A stretch of 64,000 nucleotides of DNA, from contig NZ_CP026730.1 of assembly GCF_003369795.1 (NCBI RefSeq), positions 3,162,001-3,226,000 of the forward strand. Direction: 5' to 3'. This document shows positions 33,606-44,716 of this stretch, piece by piece. The translations under genes were made by a program, and so were the position numbers. How positions within the stretch are numbered: position 1 is the stretch's first letter; each line of letters begins with the position of its first letter. Origin of the DNA: Streptomyces sp. CB09001. GTDB lineage: Bacteria; Actinomycetota; Actinomycetes; Streptomycetales; Streptomycetaceae. The notes under the pieces are model-generated. The model saw only the letters and a list, made by a program, of their open reading frames with translations, was not told the DNA's origin and searched no databases.

Positions 33606-34901
33606 CTACTGCTTGGCGGCCGGCGCCCCGGGCACGCCCTTCGGCGCCGGTGCGGGCGCGGCCGAGAGGAAGGACGCCCAGCTCTTCTTCGGAGCCTCAC
33701 CCACGCCGAGGGTGCGCAGCTTCTTCAGGACCTTGGGGTCCTGGGCGTCCAGCCAGTCCGCGAGTTGCCGGAAGGAGACACAGCGCACCTCCTCCTTGGT
33801 GCACACCGTCTCGACGACCTCCTCCACGGCGCGCATGTAGGTGCCGCCGTTCCAGGACTCGAAGTGGTTGCCGATGATCAGCGGCGCGCGGTTCCCGTCG
33901 TAGGCCCGCTCGAAGCCCTTGAGCAGGCTGTCGCGCATCTGGTCGCCCCAGAACTCGCGCTTGGCGGGGTCGCCCTGGGTGGCGGTGCCCGACTGGTTGA
34001 CCATGTAGTTGTAGTCCATGGTGAGCTGCTCGTAGGAGTGGCCGGGGAACGGCACGAGCTGCATCGACAGGTCCCACAGGCCCTCCTTCTTCGACGGCCA
34101 GACCTGGTTGTTCACCCCGCTGCTGTCGTAGCGGAAGCCCATCTGGCTCGCCGCCTTCATGAAGTTCTTCTGCCCCTCCAGGCACGGGGTGCGGGCGCCG
34201 ATCAGCTCCTTTTCGTAGTCGAAGGGCAGGGGCGCGGCGTTCTTCATCCCGGTGTTGGTCTTCCAGGTCTTCACGAACTGCTTGGCCTGGCTGATCTCCG
34301 CCTTCCACTCCTCGACGGACCACTCGCCGACCCCGCCGCCGGCGCCGCAGAAGTGCCCGTTGAAGTGGGTGCCGATCTCGTTGCCCTCCTGCCAGGCCAG
34401 CCGCAGCTGTTTGATGGTGTCGGCGATTCCCTGCTCGTCGTTGAAACCGATGTCGGAGCGGCCCGGGGAGTGCTGGGGCGGGTTGTACAGGTCCCGCTTC
34501 TCGGTCGGCAGCATGTACACGCCGCTCAGGAAGTACGTCATGGTGGCGTTGTTCTCCTTGGCCACTTCGCGGAAGTGGGAGAACAGCTTCTGGCTGTCCT
34601 CACCCGCACCGTCCCACGAGAACACCACGAACTGCGGGGGCTTCTGGCCGGGCTTGAGACGTTCGGGCCGGGGCAGGTGCGGCTGGGCCCCGGTGTACGC
34701 GGTGGAACCGTCGCCGATCAGCCGGACCGCGTTCTTGGGCGCCGGTGCCGCTTTCCCCTTCTCCTTCGCCGGGCCTTGCGTCCCTTCGCCGGAACCGGTC
34801 CCGTTGTCGATCGCGCAACCGGCCAGCGACGCGGCGCAGACCGCGGCGACCACGGCGCGCGCGGCCGTCTTGCGGGAGGCCATCCTGCGGGTGGCGGCCA
34901 T
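33606..34901 (-). CDS. Secreted polysaccharide-deacetylase-like lipoprotein
   Basis: 431 residues. Signal peptide RKTAARAVVAAVCAASLAG ends at a lipobox Cys (~29), followed by a Gly/Ser/Thr linker. The main domain begins PPQFVVFSWDGAGEDSQKLF, like NodB-fold enzymes in which the first Asp coordinates metal, and continues with ATMTYFLSGVYM, GNEIGTHFNGHFCG (the HxxxH-type metal region) and a C-terminal Pro/Ala tail. The fold fits a cell-surface carbohydrate deacetylase, but the TFDDG motif is FSWDG here, so activity is uncertain. Flanked by AT-rich DNA shared with the divergent sulP gene. Confidence 0.78.
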   Translation of the reverse strand: MAATRRMASRKTAARAVVAAVCAASLAGCAIDNGTGSGEGTQGPAKEKGKAAPAPKNAVRLIGDGSTAYTGAQPHLPRPERLKPGQKPPQFVVFSWDGAGEDSQKLFSHFREVAKENNATMTYFLSGVYMLPTEKRDLYNPPQHSPGRSDIGFNDEQGIADTIKQLRLAWQEGNEIGTHFNGHFCGAGGGVGEWSVEEWKAEISQAKQFVKTWKTNTGMKNAAPLPFDYEKELIGARTPCLEGQKNFMKAASQMGFRYDSSGVNNQVWPSKKEGLWDLSMQLVPFPGHSYEQLTMDYNYMVNQSGTATQGDPAKREFWGDQMRDSLLKGFERAYDGNRAPLIIGNHFESWNGGTYMRAVEEVVETVCTKEEVRCVSFRQLADWLDAQDPKVLKKLRTLGVGEAPKKSWASFLSAAPAPAPKGVPGAPAAKQ

Positions 34902-35060
34902 GTCCGCCCACCTTCTTCCTTCTCTCGGGCCAACGCCGACTAGGCGATGTCGGGTGCTGAGCCGGGCCGTGCCGTCAGCGCCGTCAAGGTGACACGGAAA
35001 TGAGAGGGAATTAGTACGACAAGCCGATGAAATAACTGATCCACTCGAATGCGCGGGGCG

Positions 35061-35122
35061 TTACTCCATTCGTGCTAAAAACCTATGCCTCTTCTTTACT
35101 CTGAATTACTCTCTATTTACTC
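35061..35122 (+). promoter_or_regulatory. Phased TTACTC repeats upstream of sulP
   Basis: TTACTC occurs at 35061, 35096, 35106 and 35117. The last three are 10 and 11 bp apart, i.e. on one face of the helix, ending 34 bp before the sulP ATG in unusually AT-rich DNA. Direct repeats at this period are typical of response-regulator or activator sites. Confidence 0.5.
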
Positions 35123-35156
35123 GCTGTAATCGAACGGATTCTCAGGAGACGGGAAC

Positions 35157-37649
35157 ATGTCAGCCTGCGTCCCCGCCCGCGCCGATTCGGCCCGGACCAA
35201 GCACGTCCACCAACCCCACAGCCCGCCGCCCAAGGGCCCCCGGCGCTTCCGCGTCGCGGGTGCCGATGTCTCGGCCGCGATCGCGGTCTTCCTGATCGCG
35301 CTCCCCCTCTCCCTGGGTATCGCCCTCGCCACCGGCGCCCCCCTCCAGGCCGGCCTCGTCGCCGCCGCGGTGGGCGGGATCGTCGCCGGACGGATCGGCG
35401 GCTGTCCCCTCCAGGTCAGTGGCCCCGCCGCCGGGCTCACCGTGGTCACCGCCGACCTCATCCAGCACTACGGATGGCGTACGACCTGTGCCATCACCGT
35501 TCTCGCCGGGCTCGCCCAACTCGGCCTGGGCTGCCTGCGCGTGGCGCGCTCGGCGCTCGCCGTGAGCCCTGCCATCGTGCACGGCATGCTCGCCGGCATC
35601 GGCGTCACCATCGCCGTCGCCCAGCTGCACATCGTCCTCGGTGGCACCCCCCAGAGCTCCGTGCCCGACAACCTGGTCGCGCTGCCCGCCCAGTTGGCGA
35701 ACGTCCACCCCGCCGACCTGGCCGTGAGCGTGCTGACCCTGACCCTGCTGCTGCTCTGGCCCCGCGTCCCCGGCCGGGCGGGCCAGCTCCTGGGCAGGCT
35801 GCCCGCCGCCCTGATCGCCGTCGCGGGTGCCACCGCGGTCGCCGCCCTCACCGGACTTCGCCTGCCCAAGGTCGACCTGCCGTCCTGGAGCAGCCACGCC
35901 CTGGCCTCGCTGCCCGACGGCCCGGTACTGGGTCTCGTCGCCGCCGTCCTCACCACCACGTTGGTGTGCAGCGTGCAGTCCCTGCTCGGCGCTGTCGCCG
36001 TGGACAAACTGGTCGCCGCCCGGCCCGCCCTGACCGGCCGCGTCAAGCGCTCCGACCTCGACCGGGAACTGCTCGGTCAGGGCGCCGCCAACATCGTCTC
36101 CGGGTCGCTCGGCGGACTGCCCATCGCCGGTGTGGCCGTGCGCAGTTCCGCGAATGTGGCGGCGGGCGCCGTCAGCCGGAACTCCACGATGCTGCACGGC
36201 GTTCTCGTAGTGATCGCCGCACTGCTGATGGTCCCGGCCCTCGAGTTCATCCCGCTCGCCTCGCTCGCCGCCCTGGTCATGGCCGTCGGCCTCAAGATGG
36301 TGTCGCTGAACCACATCCGTACGGTGACCCGCCACCGTGAGGTGCTGGTCTACGCGGTCACCACCTGTGGCGTGGTGTTTCTCGGCGTCCTGGAGGGCGT
36401 CGCACTGGGCATCGCCGTCGCCGTCGGCGTCGCCCTGCACCGCCTCACCCGCACCCGGATCACCCACGACGACACGGAGGGAGTCCATCACGTACACGTA
36501 CGCGGCCAGTTGACCTTCCTCGCCGTGCCGCGGCTCAGCCGGGTCCTGCACCAGGTGCCCCACGGAGCGGACGCCGTCGTCGAGCTGGACGGTTCGTTCA
36601 TGGACCATGCGGCGTACGAGACGCTGCAGGACTGGCAGAAGACGCACACCGCGCAGGGCGGCTCCGTCGACATCACCGGCCGCCGGCCGGGCACCCGGAT
36701 CTCCGAACCCGCCGAGGAGGACGGCTGCCGTTGCCGTCCCTGGACGCCCTGGCGCAACCACCAGTGCGAACGCCCGCCGAAGACCCCGTCATCCGGCCCG
36801 GTCGGGCAGGCGGCCACCGAAGGCTCCCCCGGCGGGACCCTCGGCACCACGACCGGCCTGAAAACACCCGGCACAGGACGGACGAGAGGCGCAACAGACG
36901 CAACAGACGCGTCCGGTACCCCGGACGGACCCCTCGGACACGAACTCGCCCGTGGCATCAACGCGTTCCATCGCAACACCGGTCCGCTGATGCGCCGTGA
37001 GCTGGCCCGGCTGGCCCGGGAGGGACAGCAGCCCTCCCAGCTCTTCCTGACCTGCGCCGACTCGCGGGTCGTCACGTCGATGATCACCTCCAGTGGTCCC
37101 GGCGACCTCTTCGTGGTGCGCAACGTCGGCAACTTCGTGCCGCTGCCCGGCGAGGAGAGCGGCGACGACTCGGTGGCCGCGGCGATCGAGTACGCCGTGG
37201 ACGTACTGAAGGTGCGGTCCATCACGGTGTGCGGGCACTCCGGGTGCGGGGCGATGCAGGCGCTGCTCGGCGCCGAACACAGGGGTGCGCGCACGCCCCT
37301 CCAGCGGTGGCTGCGGCACGGGCTGCCCAGCTTGGAGCGCGCCCTGCCGGACCTGGACGCGTACGCGAACGAGCACGAGTCCGAGCCCGAGCGCGAGTCC
37401 GGTCGCTCCCGCGTCCGGCCGGCCGAGCACGGGGCCGCCGACGCGGCCGAGCGGCTGTGCCTGGCCAACGTGGTCCAGCAGCTGGAGCACCTGCGCGCCC
37501 ACGACTCGGTGGCCCGCGCGCTGGGAGCCGGGGACCTGGAGCTGCACGGCATGTACTTCCACGTGGGTGAGGCCCAGTCGTACCTGCTGTCCGAGGACGC
37601 GGAAGGCGGCGTGTTCGAGCTGGTACGGGAGACGAACCTGACCGGCTGA
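35157..37649 (+). CDS. SulP anion transporter fused to beta-carbonic anhydrase
   Basis: 830 residues. AGGAGA precedes the ATG by 8 nt. Residues ~25-430 are a SulP (SLC26) membrane domain of about 12-14 helices, beginning DVSAAIAVFLIALPLSLGIA, followed by a STAS-like region (~440-515; AVVELDGSFMDHAAYETLQD). After a Gly/Thr/Pro linker, residues ~600-825 form a beta-class carbonic anhydrase: LFLTCADSRVVTSMITSSGP gives Cys and Asp, and TVCGHSGCGAMQALL gives His and Cys, the complete zinc site. Such fusions are thought to couple bicarbonate uptake to interconversion with CO2. The linker between domains is low-complexity. Confidence 0.92.
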   Translation: MSACVPARADSARTKHVHQPHSPPPKGPRRFRVAGADVSAAIAVFLIALPLSLGIALATGAPLQAGLVAAAVGGIVAGRIGGCPLQVSGPAAGLTVVTADLIQHYGWRTTCAITVLAGLAQLGLGCLRVARSALAVSPAIVHGMLAGIGVTIAVAQLHIVLGGTPQSSVPDNLVALPAQLANVHPADLAVSVLTLTLLLLWPRVPGRAGQLLGRLPAALIAVAGATAVAALTGLRLPKVDLPSWSSHALASLPDGPVLGLVAAVLTTTLVCSVQSLLGAVAVDKLVAARPALTGRVKRSDLDRELLGQGAANIVSGSLGGLPIAGVAVRSSANVAAGAVSRNSTMLHGVLVVIAALLMVPALEFIPLASLAALVMAVGLKMVSLNHIRTVTRHREVLVYAVTTCGVVFLGVLEGVALGIAVAVGVALHRLTRTRITHDDTEGVHHVHVRGQLTFLAVPRLSRVLHQVPHGADAVVELDGSFMDHAAYETLQDWQKTHTAQGGSVDITGRRPGTRISEPAEEDGCRCRPWTPWRNHQCERPPKTPSSGPVGQAATEGSPGGTLGTTTGLKTPGTGRTRGATDATDASGTPDGPLGHELARGINAFHRNTGPLMRRELARLAREGQQPSQLFLTCADSRVVTSMITSSGPGDLFVVRNVGNFVPLPGEESGDDSVAAAIEYAVDVLKVRSITVCGHSGCGAMQALLGAEHRGARTPLQRWLRHGLPSLERALPDLDAYANEHESEPERESGRSRVRPAEHGAADAAERLCLANVVQQLEHLRAHDSVARALGAGDLELHGMYFHVGEAQSYLLSEDAEGGVFELVRETNLTG

Positions 37650-37809
37650 CCGCCCGAGCCGACCGTCCGAGCGGTCCCGGGGAGCCGCGGCGCGGGCAGG
37701 TGTGAGCGGCGTTACACACCCTGAACCCCGCGCCGTCGGCGTCCGTGGGTACGGGTGACCACGGACCACAAAGCCACGGAGGAGACACAGCAGGCAGGCG
37801 GCGACCAGA

Positions 37810-37825
37810 ACAGGTCTAAACCATT
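37810..37825 (+). promoter_or_regulatory. DasR-type operator (dre-like) ahead of acs
   Basis: The 16 bases ACAGGTCTAAACCATT agree at 13 positions with the published dre consensus of the N-acetylglucosamine-responsive GntR regulator DasR, including both GGTCT/ACC half-sites. It lies 87 bp before the acs start and plausibly overlaps the promoter. GntR/HutC relatives bind similar palindromes. Confidence 0.6.
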
Positions 37826-37911
37826 TGCCCGTCGACCCTTGTCATCGGCCCCCCGGGTCTGATGAGCTGTGGCCTGGGACACAACGGACAACCCTGAGAA
37901 AGGGAGATGTC

Positions 37912-39867
<1,956 letters not shown>

Positions 39868-39877
39868 GCCGGCCGCA

Positions 39878-39934
39878 CGCACAGGGCGAGGGCACCCGGC
39901 GCCGGACGCGCGCCGGGTGCCCTCGCCCTGTGCG
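39878..39934 (+). terminator. 25-bp perfect stem-loop terminator after acs
   Basis: 39878-39902 and 39910-39934 are exact reverse complements of 25 bp around a 7-nt loop, beginning 11 bp after the acs stop. No T run, as is common in Streptomyces. Confidence 0.93.
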
Positions 39935-40052
39935 ACCTCCGGGGCCCGGGTAAGCTGGACGGCACGTAAGAGAATCATCAAGATCCTCATGGTGCGCCGG
40001 GAAGTCTGGTCGGCATGTGTTCCGTGCTGCCCACCGACCGGAGGTTCTCCTC

Positions 40053-41477
40053 GTGACCGCGCCCCGCACCCCCCGCAAAGCCTTCGGCCGGCTGTCCCTG
40101 CCGGAGCGCACCTACATCGCGGACGCGCTGCGCACCGAGACCGTCGGCGGTGTCCTGCTGCTCGTCGCCGCGATCGCCGCCCTGGTGTGGGCGAACATCC
40201 CGGCACTGCACGACAGCTACGAGAGCGTCAGCCACTTCCACTTCGGCCCCGCGGCCCTCGGCCTGAACCTGTCGGTCGCCCACTGGGCCGCCGACGGACT
40301 CCTCGCGGTCTTCTTCTTCGTCGCCGGCATCGAACTCAAACGCGAACTCGTCGCCGGTGACCTGAAGGACCCCAAGGCCGCCGCGCTCCCGGTGGTGGCG
40401 GCGCTGTGCGGCATGGTCGTACCGGCGGTCGTGTACACCGTCACCAACACCGCGGGCGGCGGCTCCCTGTCCGGCTGGGCCGTGCCGACCGCCACCGACA
40501 TCGCCTTCGCGCTCGCCGTACTCGCCGTCATCGGCACGTCGCTGCCGAGCGCCCTGCGCGCCTTCCTCCTGACCCTCGCCGTCGTCGACGACCTGTTCGC
40601 CATCCTGATCATCGCGGTCTTCTTCACCGACGGCCTCAACTTCGCCGCGCTCGGCGGCGCGGTCGTCGGCCTCGTCGTCTTCTGGCTGCTGCTCCGCAAG
40701 GGCGTGCGCGGCTGGTACGTGTACGTCCCGCTCGGCCTGGTGATCTGGGGCCTGATGTACAACAGCGGCGTCCACGCCACCATCGCCGGTGTCGCGATGG
40801 GCCTGATGCTTCGCTGCCACACGCGCGAGGGCGAGGAGCACTCGCCCGGCGAGCACATCGAGCACCTGGTGCGCCCGCTGTCGGCGGGCCTGGCCGTGCC
40901 GCTGTTCGCCCTGTTCAGCGCGGGGGTGGCCATCTCCGGCGGGGCGCTGGCCGACGTGTTCACCAAGCCGGAGACCCTCGGCGTGGTGCTCGGGCTGGTC
41001 GTCGGCAAGACGCTGGGCATCTTCGGCGGCACCTGGCTGACCTCGCGCTTCACCAGGGCCTCGCTCAGCGACGACCTCCAGTGGGCGGACGTGTTCGCGG
41101 TGGCGACGCTGGCCGGTATCGGGTTCACCGTCTCGCTGCTCATCGGCGAGCTGGCGTTCGAGGACGACGCGGCAATGACCGACCAGGTCAAGGCCGCCGT
41201 CCTGACCGGCTCGCTGATCGCGGCGGGCCTGGCGACGGTGCTGCTGAAGATACGGAACGCGAAGTATCGGGGGATGGTCGCGGAGGAGGAGCGCGACGAC
41301 GACCTCAGCGGTGTCCCCGACATCTACGAGGAGGACGACCCCGCGTACCACCTGCGGGTGGCCGCCGTCTACGAGAGGAAGGCCGCCGAGCACCGCCGGA
41401 TCGCCGGGGAGATGGAGGCGGCACGGCTTGCCGAAGTGGCGGGCGGGGCAGGCGATGAGGGCGACGGTCCGGCATGA
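40053..41477 (+). CDS. nhaA: Na+/H+ antiporter NhaA
   Basis: 474 residues from GTG 40053, 8 nt after GGAGG. About 12 membrane helices with LLTLAVVDDLFAILIIAVFF containing the paired Asp residues that bind and exchange Na+ and H+, and VPTATDIAFALAVLAV with the conserved TATDIAFA unwound segment. A ~70-residue hydrophilic C-terminal extension rich in Glu/Arg (DIYEEDDPAYHLRV and a helix of EHRRIAGEMEAARL) is not in E. coli NhaA and may be a regulatory cytoplasmic tail. It exports Na+ for pH and salt homeostasis. Separated from acs by a strong terminator; the holin-like gene follows after 134 bp. Confidence 0.95.
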   Translation: MTAPRTPRKAFGRLSLPERTYIADALRTETVGGVLLLVAAIAALVWANIPALHDSYESVSHFHFGPAALGLNLSVAHWAADGLLAVFFFVAGIELKRELVAGDLKDPKAAALPVVAALCGMVVPAVVYTVTNTAGGGSLSGWAVPTATDIAFALAVLAVIGTSLPSALRAFLLTLAVVDDLFAILIIAVFFTDGLNFAALGGAVVGLVVFWLLLRKGVRGWYVYVPLGLVIWGLMYNSGVHATIAGVAMGLMLRCHTREGEEHSPGEHIEHLVRPLSAGLAVPLFALFSAGVAISGGALADVFTKPETLGVVLGLVVGKTLGIFGGTWLTSRFTRASLSDDLQWADVFAVATLAGIGFTVSLLIGELAFEDDAAMTDQVKAAVLTGSLIAAGLATVLLKIRNAKYRGMVAEEERDDDLSGVPDIYEEDDPAYHLRVAAVYERKAAEHRRIAGEMEAARLAEVAGGAGDEGDGPA

Positions 41478-41611
41478 TCTGACGAGACGGTACAAAAGAC
41501 GGGGCCGTACGCAGTCGAACGGACACGGGTCGGGCCGGACACGGCCGGACCGAGGACGATCCGACGCCACGGAACCGTACGCAGAAGAGCCAGCAGAAGA
41601 GGGAGACCGCG

Positions 41612-42100
41612 ATGAGCGCACCCGACGGCAGCCCGGTCGGCACCGAACGCAGCATCGGCCAGCTGTTCGCCTCGGCGACCACCGAAATGTCGGCGCTCGT
41701 GCACGACGAGATCGCGCTGGCGAAGGCGCAGCTGAAGCAGGACGTCAAGCGTGGGGCGACGAGCGGCGGCGCGTTCTCCGCCGCGGGCCTGCTCCTGCTC
41801 TTCTCCCTGCCGATGCTGAGCTTCGCGCTGGCCTACGGCATCCGGACCTGGAGCGGCTGGAACATGGCCGTCTGCTTCCTGCTGTCCTTCGCCGCGAACG
41901 TGCTGGTTGCGGGCCTCCTAGCGCTGATCGGCATCGTCTTCGCGAAGAAGGCCAAGAAGGGCCGCGGCCCGCAGAAGGTCGCCGCCTCGGTGAAGCAGTC
42001 GGCGGGCGTGCTCCAGAACGCCAAGCCGCACCCGCGCCCGGAACTGCCCGCCGACCGGTCCCCCGAAGCGATCGAGGCTGTGGCACGCTCGTCCTCATGA
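41612..42100 (+). CDS. Actinobacterial holin-like (phage holin 3_6 family) membrane protein
   Basis: 162 residues. SIGQLFASATTEMSALVHDEIALAKAQ is a typical amphipathic leader of this family, followed by two membrane helices (FSAAGLLLLFSLPMLSFALAY and VCFLLSFAANVLVAGLLALIGIVF) and a basic Lys/Arg/Pro tail. Despite the family name this is a chromosomal gene and not part of a prophage; no phage genes are nearby. Its stop codon overlaps the start of the hydrolase gene (ATGA), so the two are co-translated. Confidence 0.85.
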   Translation: MSAPDGSPVGTERSIGQLFASATTEMSALVHDEIALAKAQLKQDVKRGATSGGAFSAAGLLLLFSLPMLSFALAYGIRTWSGWNMAVCFLLSFAANVLVAGLLALIGIVFAKKAKKGRGPQKVAASVKQSAGVLQNAKPHPRPELPADRSPEAIEAVARSSS

Positions 42101-43071
42101 CGGGCTCCAGCACACCTTCGGGGCAATCCCCCTCGCCGCAGCGCCCCAATCCCACCTCGGTGGTGCGCCTCGGCATCCCGGGCGGACCCGAGGTGACCCA
42201 CCGGGACGTCGCGGCCAACGGCGCCCGCTTCCACATCGCCGAGCTGGGCGACGGACCGTTGGTGCTGCTGCTGCACGGCTTCCCGCAGTTCTGGTGGACC
42301 TGGCGGCACCAGCTGGTGGCGCTCGCCGACGCCGGTTTCCGCGCGGTCGCCATGGACCTGCGCGGCGTCGGAGGCAGCGACCGCACCCCGCGCGGTTACG
42401 ACCCCGCGGGCCTCGCCCTCGACATCACCGGCGTGATCCGCTCCCTTGGCGAGCCGGACGCCGCGCTGGTCGGTCACGACCTCGGCGGCTACCTGGCCTG
42501 GACGGCGGCCGCGATGCGGCCCAAGCTCGTACGACGGCTCGCGGTGTCCTCGATGCCGCATCCCAGGCGCTGGCGCTCGGCCATGCTCGGGGACGTCCGC
42601 CAGAGCCGCGCGGGCTCCTACATCTGGGGTTTCCAGCGGCCCTGGGTGCCGGAGCGTCAACTGACCGTGGACGACGGCGCGCTGGTCGGCCGGCTGCTCC
42701 ACGACTGGTCCGGGCCGCGGCTCCTGGACGACACGGCGGTGACGGCGTACCGGCGCGCCATGTGCATCCCCTCCACGGCGCACTGCTCGGTCGAGCCGTA
42801 CCGCTGGCTGGTGCGCTCCCTGGCCCGTCCGGACGGCGTCCAGTTCTACCGCCGGATGAAGCGGCCGGTGCGCGTGCCGACCCTGCACCTGCACGGCTCC
42901 CTGGACCCCGTGATGCGGACACGGAGTGCGGCGGGGTCGGGGCAGTATGTCGAAGCGCCGTACCGCTGGCGGTTGTTCGACGGGCTCGGGCACTTCCCGC
43001 ACGAAGAGGATCCGGTCGCCTTCTCGACCGAACTGATCAACTGGCTGAAGGATCCCGAACCCGATCGATGA
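42097..43071 (+). CDS. Alpha/beta-hydrolase, epoxide-hydrolase type
   Basis: 324 residues starting at ATG 42097 inside the previous stop. LVLLLHGFPQFWWTWRHQL (oxyanion HGxP with Trp), ALVGHDLGGYLAW with Asp as nucleophile, and GHFPHEEDP with the catalytic His are in order, plus HGSLDPVMRT for the acid. The Asp nucleophile favours epoxide hydrolase or dehalogenase chemistry over esterase. The pairing with a holin-like membrane protein recurs in actinobacteria, without known reason. A 9-bp stem terminator follows. Confidence 0.85.
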   Translation: MTGSSTPSGQSPSPQRPNPTSVVRLGIPGGPEVTHRDVAANGARFHIAELGDGPLVLLLHGFPQFWWTWRHQLVALADAGFRAVAMDLRGVGGSDRTPRGYDPAGLALDITGVIRSLGEPDAALVGHDLGGYLAWTAAAMRPKLVRRLAVSSMPHPRRWRSAMLGDVRQSRAGSYIWGFQRPWVPERQLTVDDGALVGRLLHDWSGPRLLDDTAVTAYRRAMCIPSTAHCSVEPYRWLVRSLARPDGVQFYRRMKRPVRVPTLHLHGSLDPVMRTRSAAGSGQYVEAPYRWRLFDGLGHFPHEEDPVAFSTELINWLKDPEPDR

Positions 43072-43084
43072 CCTTTCGGTGATG

Positions 43085-43110
43085 GTTCGGTGAGCGATCG
43101 GTCACCGAAC
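43085..43110 (+). terminator. Stem-loop after the alpha/beta-hydrolase gene
   Basis: GTTCGGTGA (43085-43093) and its complement (43102-43110) around an 8-nt loop, 14 bp after the stop. Confidence 0.6.
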
Positions 43111-43231
43111 GGACGCGCCCGGTATCCGAACCGGAACGCTTGTCCTATGAACGGCCACTTGCCCGGCGCATAGGCCAATTGGGGGCCCCGGGAACGGTTA
43201 TCGACCTTGGGGCGGGGGCACACGTCCGGGT

Positions 43232-43417
43232 ATGGGCTGGACGCACGACTACAGTGACGTAGCACGCGACGGCCGCTCCACGAGCGGCGTGAGCAGCACC
43301 CACCGACGCGGCGGCACCCCGCAACTCGCGGGTGCGGACCTTCGGGTGGGTATTCCGCGCATCCTGCGCCGCCGGGCCCGCTGGGTCTCCGTACGCCTGC
43401 GCCATCCACGGACCTGA
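43232..43417 (+). CDS. Possible small basic protein, unrecognised
   Basis: A 61-codon frame with fairly high third-position GC (MGWTHDYSDVARDGRSTSGV at the start, very Arg-rich at the end). No ribosome-binding site is evident and no domain is recognised. It occupies the otherwise empty 394-bp gap between the hydrolase terminator and the convergent MarP gene. It may be chance, since GC-rich DNA favours open frames. Confidence 0.3.
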   Translation: MGWTHDYSDVARDGRSTSGVSSTHRRGGTPQLAGADLRVGIPRILRRRARWVSVRLRHPRT

Positions 43418-43465
43418 GACACAGCGCCTCGACACTCCCGTACCCGGGTCTGCCCGGACGCGGAG

Positions 43466-44671
43466 CTAGAGGGCGCAGCTGTCGCTGTCCACCTGCTGGC
43501 CGGCGGTGCGGCCCTTGTTGATGTCCTCGCGGATCTCGTCCGCGGTGAGCGCGTAACCGGTGTCGGGGTCGTCCAGGGACTTGGCGAAGACCACGCCGTA
43601 CACCTCGCCCTCCGGCGTCAGCAGCGGGCCGCCGGAGTTGCCCTGACGGACGGTCGCGTACAGCGAGTAGACGTCCCGGCGGACGGTGTCGCGGTGGTAG
43701 ATGTCCGGGCCGTTGGCCGTGATGCGCCCGCGCACCCGCGCGGCACGGACGTCGTACGCCCCGTTCTCCGGGAAGCCCGCGACGATCGCGTCGTCGTCTC
43801 CCCGCGCGTCCTCGTCCTCGTCGGTGAACCGCAGCGCGGGCGCGTCCAGTTCCGGCACGTCCAGTACGGCGATGTCGCGCTTCCAGTCGTACAGGACGAC
43901 CGTCGCGTCGTACTTCAGCCCCTCGCCGCCTATCTGCACCGTGGGTTCGTCGACGCCGCCGACGACATGCGCGTTGGTCATGACTCGCCGGTCGGCGAAG
44001 ACGAAGCCGGTGCCCTCGAGGACCTTGCCGCAGTCCGGGGCGGTGCCCATGACCTTGACGATGGACCGCTTGGCGTTGACGGCGACCGGGCTGTTCACCA
44101 GCGCCGGGTCGGGCGGCGGCGTGTCGAGGACCGGCTCGTTGGAGAACGGGCTGAAGACCTGTGGGAAGCCGTTCTCCGCGAGGACCGAGGTGAAGCTGTC
44201 GAACCAGGTGTCGGCCTGCGCGGGCAGCACCTCCTGCACCCCGGCGAGCACCGTGGACTGCCGCACCTCCTTGCCGACCGTCGGCATCGTGGTCCGCGCG
44301 AGGGCGGAGCCGAGCAGCCAGGCGACCAGGAGCATGGCCACGACGTTGACCAGGGCGCCGCCGGTGGCGTCCAGGGCGCGGGCCGGGGACCAGGTGATGT
44401 AGCGGCGCAGCTTGCTGCCCAGATGGGTCGTCAGGGCCTGACCGACGGAGGCGCACACGATGACGATGACGACCGCGACGACGGCGGCGGTCTGGCTCAC
44501 CTCGGCGTTGTCCGTCAGCGCGTCCCAGATCACCGGCAGCAGGGAGACGGCGACGAGACCGCCGCCGAGGAAGCCGATCACCGACAGGATGCCGACGACG
44601 AAGCCCTGCCGGAAGCCGACGATCGCGAACCAGACGGCGGCCAGCAGCAACAGGATGTCCAGCACGTTCAC
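43466..44671 (-). CDS. marP: MarP-family membrane serine protease (CvpA-like N-terminus)
   Basis: 401 residues. Four membrane helices in the first ~160 residues form a colicin-V-production (CvpA) type region (LDILLLLAAVWFAIVGFRQG). The rest is an extracytoplasmic trypsin-like protease: VMTNAHVVGGVD gives His, WKRDIAVLDVPEL gives Asp and VRQGNSGGPLLTPEG gives Ser, a complete triad, and two Cys may form the disulphide seen in mycobacterial MarP (Rv3671c). MarP protects the periplasm under acid stress by cleaving peptidoglycan-related substrates. The downstream end converges on the small frame at 43232. Neighbours NUDIX and nth match the mycobacterial order. Confidence 0.93.
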   Translation of the reverse strand: MNVLDILLLLAAVWFAIVGFRQGFVVGILSVIGFLGGGLVAVSLLPVIWDALTDNAEVSQTAAVVAVVIVIVCASVGQALTTHLGSKLRRYITWSPARALDATGGALVNVVAMLLVAWLLGSALARTTMPTVGKEVRQSTVLAGVQEVLPAQADTWFDSFTSVLAENGFPQVFSPFSNEPVLDTPPPDPALVNSPVAVNAKRSIVKVMGTAPDCGKVLEGTGFVFADRRVMTNAHVVGGVDEPTVQIGGEGLKYDATVVLYDWKRDIAVLDVPELDAPALRFTDEDEDARGDDDAIVAGFPENGAYDVRAARVRGRITANGPDIYHRDTVRRDVYSLYATVRQGNSGGPLLTPEGEVYGVVFAKSLDDPDTGYALTADEIREDINKGRTAGQQVDSDSCAL

Positions 44672-44716
44672 CGATTCAGGCCTCGCCTTGTCGTCTGCGG
44701 TATGCAGGCCACCCTG

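Noticed and set aside
41612-42100. Prophage remnant suggested by the holin-family protein
   Set aside because: No other phage genes; the family is common in actinobacterial chromosomes.
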